Under the pieces are notes generated by a model. That model did no database searches. It worked only from the letters and a program-made list of their open reading frames with translations, and was not told the origin of the DNA. This document shows, piece by piece, positions 9,463 to 16,509 of a stretch of 64,000 nucleotides of DNA. The translations under genes were made by a program, and so were the position numbers. The DNA lies in contig CAKZRQ010000017.1 in NCBI GenBank assembly GCA_937146645.1, forward strand, positions 62,001-126,000, in the 5' to 3' direction. This DNA is from an uncultured Cyclobacteriaceae bacterium (lineage in GTDB: Bacteria; Bacteroidota; Bacteroidia; Cytophagales; Cyclobacteriaceae). How positions within the stretch are numbered: position 1 is the stretch's first letter; every line of letters starts with the position of its first letter.

Positions 9463-9489
9463 AAAAACCTCCCAGTCCGGAGGTTTTTT
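9463..9489 (+). terminator. Rho-independent terminator after pyk
   Basis: The stem AAAACCTCC / GGAGGTTTT around the loop CAGTCC is followed by a T run. The flanking A run also makes it usable by the convergent RqcH operon, whose last stop codon is at 9492. Confidence 0.85.
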
Positions 9490-9491
9490 TA

Positions 9492-11054
9492 TTATCCAAA
9501 AATAACTTCTGGCCCCTTTGGTTCTACCATAATCACTTTCTCCTTATCAACAACTACGGATCCAGGTGGACTTCCTTTTACCTTTCTCACAAACTTAGCT
9601 TGTGTGTAAATTACAGGAGCTAAGGTTTGAGACTTGGCTTTTGAATAGAATGCTGCGAGAGAACCAGCGATTTCAAGTATTTCCTGTGATGGTTCAGTCA
9701 TTCCTTGCCATTTAATGATCACATGGGAACCAGCTACATTCCTTGCGTGCAGCCAATAATCATTCTTTTTGGAATAATTTCGAAGCATTTCATCGTTAGC
9801 TTTGGCTGACTTACCCACCCATAGAGGATAGCCTTTGTAAATAAACTCTTTGAAGGGGAGGGTCTCAGAATCCTTTTTGCTACTCGGATGAACCTCTTTT
9901 GATTTTAGGAATTTCTTGAGACTTCGATAGTCTTCAATGGATTCAATTTCCTCTAAAGTTGATTGGGTCTGCTCAAGTAGGCCTTTTTTATGTTTGATGT
10001 TTTTCTCGAGCTGTTCCCATTCCAACTTTCGATTCTTATTCTTCTTGTAAAGCTTCTCTGCGTAGCCCTGAGGTTTCTGGTTTGAAGGAATAGAAATGAG
10101 TACTTCCTCCTGATTATAGAAATCAAATACCCTTGCTTTTCCATTATTGAATTGGTGTAGATTAGCCATGATCACATCTGCCAACTGAGAGGGTGGAGGA
10201 CTAGCTTTTAATTCCTCAAGTTTGACTCTAGCCTTTTGAATGAAACTCTCAGTCTTTTTGATTTGAGCATTTTGCTCTCTGATTAAGCGCTCCTTTCCTA
10301 TTTCGAATTGAGATTTAATTACACCAAAATAGAATAGCTCATTAGCGGCTTGAAGGGGATCGTCAAATTCTCTCAGGGTTTGATCATCAGCCTCCGGCAA
10401 AAGACTTAATTCATAGGATTGTCCTGATCTAATAATTCGATAATGAGGAGTGTCAAGAATATCCCTGAGCTCCTCAAGTAGATCCCATTTTGCAGGAAGA
10501 TCTAGGTCCGGGTAATTCCTTTCTTTCAGCCATTGCCTTGGGATTTTTCCGAGGGTTGGGATGAATCGGGAAGCATTGCCGTCAAGGCAGACGAAGTTTT
10601 CATAAGACAGATCCAGATCCTTTTCTAAATCAGAAACCTTTAGACTTAAATCGTCCTTTAATCTTCTGATAAATAATTCATTAGGATATTCTTGATTAGG
10701 TAAATATAGAAGACAATTACTCCGATTTCCATGAAGTTTAAATACGATTCTAGAGCCTGACTCAAAAGTGATTTGGAAGGATCGGTCATTTGAGATCACC
10801 TGAATTATTGAAATTTTCTGGCCATAAATGTCCTGAAAAATATCTCGGGTATTATTCTTGGCTCGACTCAGATTTTCGGGAAAAGAAAAGAAAACTCGAG
10901 GCGCATCAATCAGTAGTTTGAGATGCAAGTTTCCCTCCATTTCAAATTGAATTTCTCTGTCCTTATGAGTATAGCAGGAAAGAAGGGTTTTTCCCTGCAG
11001 CTTTGCCTCCATGGCAGGGCAGAGAAATTTGAAATAGTGGTAATTGAGATGCAT
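9492..11054 (-). CDS. rqcH: RqcH/Rqc2 homologue (NFACT family)
   Basis: NFACT proteins bind peptidyl-tRNA-blocked large ribosomal subunits and, in Bacillus RqcH, add C-terminal alanine tails that mark stalled proteins for decay. The 520-residue order fits: an NFACT-N domain (about 1-170) with the Asp-Arg pair D90-R91 and the segment LHGNRSN (108-113) that parallel residues needed for tailing, a helical coiled-coil middle (about 250-370) and a C-terminal NFACT-R/DUF814 domain with DYWLHARNVAGSHV. Its ATG overlaps the stop of the MBL gene as TAATG, so translation is probably coupled. Older annotations call such genes fibronectin-binding protein. The family is clear; tailing activity is inferred. 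Confidence 0.88.
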   Translation of the reverse strand: MHLNYHYFKFLCPAMEAKLQGKTLLSCYTHKDREIQFEMEGNLHLKLLIDAPRVFFSFPENLSRAKNNTRDIFQDIYGQKISIIQVISNDRSFQITFESGSRIVFKLHGNRSNCLLYLPNQEYPNELFIRRLKDDLSLKVSDLEKDLDLSYENFVCLDGNASRFIPTLGKIPRQWLKERNYPDLDLPAKWDLLEELRDILDTPHYRIIRSGQSYELSLLPEADDQTLREFDDPLQAANELFYFGVIKSQFEIGKERLIREQNAQIKKTESFIQKARVKLEELKASPPPSQLADVIMANLHQFNNGKARVFDFYNQEEVLISIPSNQKPQGYAEKLYKKNKNRKLEWEQLEKNIKHKKGLLEQTQSTLEEIESIEDYRSLKKFLKSKEVHPSSKKDSETLPFKEFIYKGYPLWVGKSAKANDEMLRNYSKKNDYWLHARNVAGSHVIIKWQGMTEPSQEILEIAGSLAAFYSKAKSQTLAPVIYTQAKFVRKVKGSPPGSVVVDKEKVIMVEPKGPEVIFG

Positions 11055-11818
11055 TAGTCCAAAGATAGGACCAGTCCGTCATATGCTAAAGATATACCAT
11101 CTTCAAGGGATTCATCGACTTCGGCATGTAATCCTAGCTTATGAGAGATATGAGTGAAATAGGTTTGTTTTGCACCAATTTTTTTGGCCATGTCAATAGC
11201 CTCTTCAAGAGTGAAATGTGAGATATGTGGAGTTTTTTGCAAAGCATTTAGAACCAAGACTTTTACTCCATCCAGCCTCTGAATAGTTTCTTCAGGGATG
11301 GAATTCGCATCTGTGATGTAGGCAAAGTCCTTAATTCGAAAGCCAAAAACAGGCAGTTTATAATGCCAGACTGGAAGGGGGGTAATAGTCAATCCTTCTA
11401 CCTCGAAAGGTTCATCATCGATTTCGATACGATTTATTTGCGGAACACCTGGATATTTTCGTGGGCTGAACACATAAGCAAACTCTGTTGATATCTGCTC
11501 AAGGACTTGCTTTCGACCATAGATCGGCATGTCCTTCTTTTGCTTAAAATTGAAGGGTCGAATATCATCCAGACCGGCTGTATGATCCTTATGCTCATGG
11601 GTGAACAAGATGGCATCTAATTTTTTCACCTGGTTTTGCAGCATTTGCATGCGGAAATCAGGTCCTGTGTCCACTACCAGATTTAGTCCATCCACTTCAA
11701 TAAAAATGGATGATCTGGTTCTTTTATCTCTGAAATCAAGGGAGGTGCAAACTTCACAGTCACAGCCGATCACCGGTACACCCTGAGAAGTGCCTGTACC
11801 TAGGAAAGTTACTTTCAA
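11054..11818 (-). CDS. MBL-fold metallo-hydrolase, PhnP-like
   Basis: The protein starts FLGTGTSQGVPVIGCDCEVC, with a cysteine pair typical of PhnP-type phosphodiesterases, then carries the metal site HEHKDH (about residues 75-80) and later VWHYKLP and THISHKLG histidines. PhnP relatives cleave cyclic phosphodiesters; other members act on RNA or nucleotides. The substrate here is unknown. The gene overlaps the upstream 92-residue gene by 4 bases and the downstream rqcH by 1 base, so it is locked into the same operon. A role in releasing or processing tRNA ends during ribosome rescue is speculation. Confidence 0.82.
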   Translation of the reverse strand: MKVTFLGTGTSQGVPVIGCDCEVCTSLDFRDKRTRSSIFIEVDGLNLVVDTGPDFRMQMLQNQVKKLDAILFTHEHKDHTAGLDDIRPFNFKQKKDMPIYGRKQVLEQISTEFAYVFSPRKYPGVPQINRIEIDDEPFEVEGLTITPLPVWHYKLPVFGFRIKDFAYITDANSIPEETIQRLDGVKVLVLNALQKTPHISHFTLEEAIDMAKKIGAKQTYFTHISHKLGLHAEVDESLEDGISLAYDGLVLSLD

Positions 11819-12093
11819 AATTTTAGGGTGGTTTGGCCTAATTTTTCAAGAAAATCCTGGTCGGCTTTGTTGGCGAAATCCTGAGGGTTTAACTGCAGTT
11901 CGGAAAGAATATCAATAAGTGCATTGATCTTCCCGTCGAGCGGAAAATACTTATTGATTATGACGATTTTGGTATCTCTTAAAATACAGTAGCCAGACTT
12001 GAAATTGCCTTTTTCGTAGCGGAGAACATACTCTGACCCGGCAAATAGGTTTTCTAATTTATCAAGAAAGTGCTTCGTGTATTTTACAGTCAT
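11815..12093 (-). CDS. Conserved small protein of unknown function
   Basis: This 92-residue soluble protein is not assigned to a named domain. It begins MTVKYTKHFLDKLENLF, contains YEKGNFKSGYCIL and a central hydrophobic strand KIVIINKYFPLDGK, and ends in a charged helical tail. No signal peptide or membrane helix is present. It is one base downstream of the single-domain response regulator and overlaps the MBL gene by 4 bases (ATGA), so all are read together. I cannot assign a function. Confidence 0.7.
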   Translation of the reverse strand: MTVKYTKHFLDKLENLFAGSEYVLRYEKGNFKSGYCILRDTKIVIINKYFPLDGKINALIDILSELQLNPQDFANKADQDFLEKLGQTTLKF

Positions 12094-12474
12094 CTACTTA
12101 TTTATGGTGTTCTTCACCGTAGCTAAAAGCAGATCATAATTTAATGGTTTTTGAAGAAAATCAGTAAATCCCATGGCCTTATATTCTTCTTTGGTGAAGT
12201 TTTTCAAATTGCCGGTAATTGCGATGATTGGAATGGATGACTTTTCTTCATTCGGAAGATTTCTGATGGCAGCAGTACATTCGATTCCATCCATTTTTGG
12301 CATTGAAATATCCATCAAAATGAGATCAAAATGCTCTTTCTCCAGGAGACTCAGAACCTTAGTCCCGTCTTTGGCTGGGGTAATTTCATAGTTTTCGAAT
12401 GACAGAACGTTTTTGGTCAAATTTATAATGACCGAGCTGTCTTCACCTACCAATATTTTCTTAGTGCTATTCAT
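12094..12474 (-). CDS. Single-domain response regulator
   Basis: It consists of only a receiver domain (126 residues from the chosen start). The acidic pair is in KILVGEDSSVI, the phosphorylated Asp is in LILMDISMPKMDG and the conserved Lys in FLQKPL; no output domain follows. I start it at the ATG at 12474 (MNSTKKILV) because an ATG at 12498 would add a non-homologous MRAQLYLL extension inside the upstream gene. The chosen start overlaps the stop of the receiver-HPt gene by 8 bases, a sign of translational coupling. It probably exchanges phosphate with that HPt domain; no kinase is nearby. Confidence 0.85.
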   Translation of the reverse strand: MNSTKKILVGEDSSVIINLTKNVLSFENYEITPAKDGTKVLSLLEKEHFDLILMDISMPKMDGIECTAAIRNLPNEEKSSIPIIAITGNLKNFTKEEYKAMGFTDFLQKPLNYDLLLATVKNTINK

Positions 12475-13210
12475 TAGTAAATATAGTTGGGCTCGCAAGT
12501 AGCATCTCTAAAACGTCTACTTCCTTGCGAATTTTGGGGATAAATGTTTGGGCCTCTTCTGGGTTGTTTTCGCGTGCAAACTCCTGAGCTTTAGAGCTTA
12601 GATCATGAATTTTTACGGCCCCCAAAGTTCCGGAATTTCCCTTTATGGTGTGAAAGGTCTCCGCTAAATTTTGTTGACTATTGTCAATTAAAGAACCATC
12701 AATCTGATTCAATAAGTCTCTGGTTTCTAATATGAAATCATTGAAAATGGACTTTAATTTTTCTTCTGAATTAAATCCTAATAATTCCTCAGTGATCTTA
12801 GTGCTAAGAGCTGGTGCATTATTCTTAGACCGCAATTGCTGTGGCGTTTCATTCAGAGCTCGATGTACTTCAGATAAGGTCTCTCTTGCAGCAGCTGGTT
12901 TTTTTATAAATCCACTGAAACCGAATTCCTGATATCCTGAAATGGTCATATCCACTGACGCACTCGTGGCGATAATTGGAATAGTGAGCGAGGGATATTC
13001 AAGGCAACTTCTTCCGTCAAAACCATCCACATGGATGTCCATAACCATCAAATCAGGATTATCCGTTTCTAGTATTTGGGTCGCTTCAACTAGTGTTTCT
13101 GTCATGAACAGGTCGTAAGTTCTGCTTAGAAGATTCTCAAATATTTTCTGATGCAAAGGCTGATCCTCAATGATCAGTATCTTTTTTCTCGAGGTCTGAT
13201 TATTTTGCAT
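12467..13210 (-). CDS. Receiver-HPt phosphorelay protein
   Basis: The 247-residue protein joins a CheY-like receiver (about 10-120; acidic site IEDQ, phospho-acceptor D58 in MVMDIHVDG, Lys in FIKKPA) to a C-terminal histidine phosphotransfer domain with the site FHTIKGNSGTLG (H187). It can therefore both receive and pass on phosphate, as in multistep relays, but it has neither a sensor nor a DNA-binding domain. It is first in the operon that ends in rqcH and diverges from miaA by 17 bases. The partner kinase must be encoded elsewhere. Confidence 0.87.
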   Translation of the reverse strand: MQNNQTSRKKILIIEDQPLHQKIFENLLSRTYDLFMTETLVEATQILETDNPDLMVMDIHVDGFDGRSCLEYPSLTIPIIATSASVDMTISGYQEFGFSGFIKKPAAARETLSEVHRALNETPQQLRSKNNAPALSTKITEELLGFNSEEKLKSIFNDFILETRDLLNQIDGSLIDNSQQNLAETFHTIKGNSGTLGAVKIHDLSSKAQEFARENNPEEAQTFIPKIRKEVDVLEMLLASPTIFTNE

Positions 13211-13227
13211 TTCAAGACGGATTAAAA

Positions 13228-14148
13228 GTGACTTTTATCAAGCCCAAAAAGTATCTAATTATGATAGTCGGTCCTACAGCAGTAGGAAAGACTTCACTCT
13301 CTATAAAAATAGCTAAAAATCTGCATACAGAGATAGTGTCTTGCGATAGCAGGCAATTTTATCGTGAGCTTGAAATAGGTACCGCGAAGCCCAACCAGGA
13401 AGAATTAAATGAGGTCCCTCATCACCTTATCAACAGTAGGTCCATTCATCATCCATATGACGTAAGGAAATTTGAGTTTGACGCTCTCAAGATCCTTACT
13501 CAGCTTTTTGAAAAACATGATTATGTCGTCATGACTGGTGGCTCAGGGCTTTTTGCTGATGCTGTCACGAAAGGCTTTGACCCTATTCCTGAAATAGAAA
13601 AAGATATTCGGGAGGAAATTATTAAAGAGTATGAAGAAAAGGGCTTAGTCTTTCTTCAGGAGGAGCTTCGCAAAGCAGATCCAGTATTTATGGAGACGGC
13701 AGATATTCAAAACCCCCAAAGGCTAATGCGGGCTCTTGAAGTTTACAGAGGAACAGGCAAGCCCTTTAGCACTTTTCGCAATAAGTCTATCGTAAAAAGA
13801 GATTTTGAAGTGATTCAGATCGGAATAGAAATGGATCGGGATAAGCTATATAATCGTATAGATCAAAGAATGGATTTGATGATCGAGAATGGTTTATTCG
13901 AGGAGGCGAAGAAGTTCTTTCCTTATAGAAATTTGAACGCTCTTCAAACTGTGGGCTATTCTGAAATATTCGGATATATGGAGGGCGAATACGATCGGGA
14001 AGAAGCTATACGGCTTTTGAAACGTAATTCCCGGAGATACGCCAAGCGCCAACTGACATGGTTTAGACGTAATGCGGAGATAAAGTGGTTTGAGGGAGGA
14101 AAGGAAGGGGACGTACTTGAGTATGTTAAATCTCAATTGATAGATTGA
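13228..14148 (+). CDS. miaA: tRNA dimethylallyltransferase
   Basis: MiaA isopentenylates A37 of tRNAs that read UNN codons. The P-loop IVGPTAVGKTSLSI (about residues 13-26), VSCDSRQFYRELEIGTAKP and the late segment LQTVGYSEIFGYMEG with KRNSRRYAKRQLTWFR are all conserved. The length of 306 is usual. The product i6A37 is the substrate of MiaB, encoded at 31882-33363. Its 3' end overlaps a convergent small gene by 16 bases. Confidence 0.95.
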   Translation: MTFIKPKKYLIMIVGPTAVGKTSLSIKIAKNLHTEIVSCDSRQFYRELEIGTAKPNQEELNEVPHHLINSRSIHHPYDVRKFEFDALKILTQLFEKHDYVVMTGGSGLFADAVTKGFDPIPEIEKDIREEIIKEYEEKGLVFLQEELRKADPVFMETADIQNPQRLMRALEVYRGTGKPFSTFRNKSIVKRDFEVIQIGIEMDRDKLYNRIDQRMDLMIENGLFEEAKKFFPYRNLNALQTVGYSEIFGYMEGEYDREEAIRLLKRNSRRYAKRQLTWFRRNAEIKWFEGGKEGDVLEYVKSQLID

Positions 14149-14468
14149 AACCCGCTGAGTTTCGCCACCCAGTTATAAGGGGCTTTTTTAATCAGCTGGT
14201 TGAATTGAACTCGATTTATCTTTAGATCACGAATTTTTTGCTTTGCCCCAGCATCCAAATCAAGACTCTTTCCTTCACTTTTGATTTTGGTCAGGAAGAT
14301 TTCAACCGTCTCGCTTTGGTCAACCAGTTCCTTTAATTTTTCTATCCCTTTTAGCTCTTGCCGCAATTCCAAATGTCTATTATACTTCCGCTGCATGGAA
14401 TTTCGGACCGTCAGAAAAAATAAGAGGCAAGCGCCTCCCATTGTTAGAAAAATAGGAATAAAGCCCAT
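14133..14468 (-). CDS. Small membrane-anchored protein, unknown
   Basis: This 111-residue protein has one N-terminal hydrophobic helix (about residues 3-20) followed by basic, then charged helical sequence with coiled-coil character (RQELKGIEKLKELVDQ) and a short C-terminal AKLSGF. I recognise no family. It starts one base after the pfkA stop, so it is probably co-transcribed with it. Its tail overlaps the end of miaA on the other strand by 16 bases. Confidence 0.6.
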   Translation of the reverse strand: MGFIPIFLTMGGACLLFFLTVRNSMQRKYNRHLELRQELKGIEKLKELVDQSETVEIFLTKIKSEGKSLDLDAGAKQKIRDLKINRVQFNQLIKKAPYNWVAKLSGFQSIN

Positions 14469-14469
14469 C

Positions 14470-15444
14470 TTAGATACTTAGGATTTTAATCAGTTCTAAA
14501 TGATCAGGAATGATTGGCTTTTCTCTTCCAATGCAATCTCCGAAAGGAGTGTAAACCACCTCCTGATTAGTTACTCCCGCCATGCAATTTTGTTCACCTG
14601 CTAATAAACCGTCTACAGCAGCCATGCCACATCGACTGGCCAGAACTCTGTCCCGAGCCGTAGGATTGCCTCCCCGCTGAATATGCCCAAGAGTCGTCAC
14701 CTTGAATTCCTTGCTGTCATCATTCAGCATGTTTTCCACTTTTTCCATGATGACTTCTGCACTTCCTGCATCATCGCCCTCTGCCACCACGATGACACTT
14801 GAAGTTTTTGATTTTCTGAGATTCTTGAGATCCTTGACTACGGAGTCTAAATCCGTTTTGGTTTCAGGAACCATCACGAACTCCGCTCCACCACCGATCC
14901 CACATTCGATGGCAATAAAACCTGCGTCTCGACCCATCACTTCGATGAAGAAGATTCTATCGTGAGCTGCTGCAGTATCTCGAATTTTATCAATGGCTTC
15001 CAAGGCTGAATTCACAGCCGTATCAAACCCAATGGTGTAATCTGTTCCATAGATATCATTGTCAATGGTACCTGGGCAGCCAATCGTAGGGATACCAAAT
15101 TCTTCGAAAAAAATCTTAGCCCCTGTGAAGGTTCCATCCCCGCCGATAGCCACAATTCCCTCGATGCCAAGTTTGGTGAGATTTTCGTAGGCCTTCTTTC
15201 TGCCTTCTGGCGTCATGAATTCCTTCGATCTGGCTGATTTTAGCATGGTTCCACCCCTCTGAACAATGTTACTTACAGAGTGAGTATACATTCTTTCAAT
15301 ATCCCCATCGATCATTCCCTCATAACCTCGATATATTCCGTAAACTTCCAGCCCCTTATAAATCGCAGTTCTCACTACCGCTCTTAAACAGGCATTCATC
15401 CCTGGACTATCTCCCCCTGAGGTAAATACAGCAATCTTCTTCAT
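14470..15444 (-). CDS. pfkA: ATP-dependent 6-phosphofructokinase
   Basis: Phosphofructokinase commits fructose 6-phosphate to glycolysis. The glycine-rich nucleotide site FTSGGDSPGMNACLRAVVR opens the protein, GGDGTFTGA is near residue 103, the catalytic GTIDNDIYGTDYTIG near 126, and IEVMGRDAGFIA follows. At 324 residues it matches the bacterial PfkA size. It is followed immediately by a small membrane protein gene and diverges from the aldo/keto reductase. Confidence 0.96.
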   Translation of the reverse strand: MKKIAVFTSGGDSPGMNACLRAVVRTAIYKGLEVYGIYRGYEGMIDGDIERMYTHSVSNIVQRGGTMLKSARSKEFMTPEGRKKAYENLTKLGIEGIVAIGGDGTFTGAKIFFEEFGIPTIGCPGTIDNDIYGTDYTIGFDTAVNSALEAIDKIRDTAAAHDRIFFIEVMGRDAGFIAIECGIGGGAEFVMVPETKTDLDSVVKDLKNLRKSKTSSVIVVAEGDDAGSAEVIMEKVENMLNDDSKEFKVTTLGHIQRGGNPTARDRVLASRCGMAAVDGLLAGEQNCMAGVTNQEVVYTPFGDCIGREKPIIPDHLELIKILSI

Positions 15445-15555
15445 TTGAATAGGTTTAGGTATGTAAAAGTAAGCTAATCTAGTACCATTTTAGCTTAAAT
15501 TGATGTTTTTAAATGGTTAAAATATTCGGCTATTTTTAGGTCTAAAGCTTAGCCA

Positions 15556-16446
15556 ATGGATTACTGTCAGCTTCAAAACTCAGATTTGTCAATCTCCAAA
15601 ATTTCCTTGGGAACCATGTCTTTTTCGAATGATCTGTCGGAGGTCTCCAAGATGATTGATTTTTGCCAAGAGCAAAAAGTGAATCTTTTGGATACCGCTG
15701 ACTTGTATGAAAAAGGGGAGATAGAGAAACTCTTGGGCAAAGCTATGACAGGAAAACGAGATCAGTTTGTGGTTGCGAGCAAAGTAGGTAATGTGTGGAA
15801 TTCAGATGGATCCTCCTGGCATTGGGACCCTAGTCCAAAGCATATTCGTCAAGGTTTAGAACAGAGTCTGAATAGACTCAATACGGATTATCTTGATCTT
15901 TACCAGCTTCATGGAGGAACCATTGAAGACCCTTGGGATGACATTTTTTCCACTTTTGAGGACTTGAAGGCAGAGGGAAAAATAAGAGCCTACGGAGTTT
16001 CTTCGATTCGACCGAATGTAGTCCGGATCGTTTCGGAGAAATCAAATGCTTCTACGATTATGTCCCAATATTCACCTTTGGACAGAAGACCTGAGGAAAA
16101 CATATTTCCGTTGGCAGATGAAGCTGGAATTAAGATTCTGGCTCGTGGAGTTTTTGCAAAGGGCCTGTTGATCAATAAACCTTCAAAGCCCTACCTTAAT
16201 CATGGAGAAGCAGGAGTAGCTTCAGCTAAAAGACTGATAAACTCTTATGAATATTCCCCAGAGTCAATACTGATCCGCTTTGCGCAAGCACAAAAAGCAA
16301 TAGGAAGTCTGGTCATCGGTGCTCGAACTCTTGATCAATTAAAAGCCACTCTTCAAGGCTTCCTTGAATCTAAGGCTATACCTGATGATTTGATTGAAGA
16401 TTTGCAGTCAAAATTACCTGTAAACGTCTATGAGTCCCATCGATAA
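15556..16446 (+). CDS. Aldo/keto reductase
   Basis: This NAD(P)H-dependent oxidoreductase has the TIM-barrel family tetrad: Asp and Tyr in DTADLYEKGEIEKLLG (about 47-62), Lys in VVASKVG and His in YQLHGG. The C-terminal cofactor segment is AIGSLVIGARTLDQL. Its length of 296 is usual. The substrate is not predictable; relatives act on sugars and aldehydes. It is 63 bases upstream of the likely start of a secreted penicillin-acylase-type gene. Confidence 0.88.
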   Translation: MDYCQLQNSDLSISKISLGTMSFSNDLSEVSKMIDFCQEQKVNLLDTADLYEKGEIEKLLGKAMTGKRDQFVVASKVGNVWNSDGSSWHWDPSPKHIRQGLEQSLNRLNTDYLDLYQLHGGTIEDPWDDIFSTFEDLKAEGKIRAYGVSSIRPNVVRIVSEKSNASTIMSQYSPLDRRPEENIFPLADEAGIKILARGVFAKGLLINKPSKPYLNHGEAGVASAKRLINSYEYSPESILIRFAQAQKAIGSLVIGARTLDQLKATLQGFLESKAIPDDLIEDLQSKLPVNVYESHR

Positions 16447-16509
16447 ATAGCGGCTTTGATTTCCGTGAATATTTCTCATTCTTTGAACCTAACACCAATA
16501 TTTATCCTG

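Noticed and set aside
12474-12498. Longer start for the single-domain response regulator
   Set aside because: The extra MRAQLYLL segment lies in the upstream gene and does not fit receiver domains.
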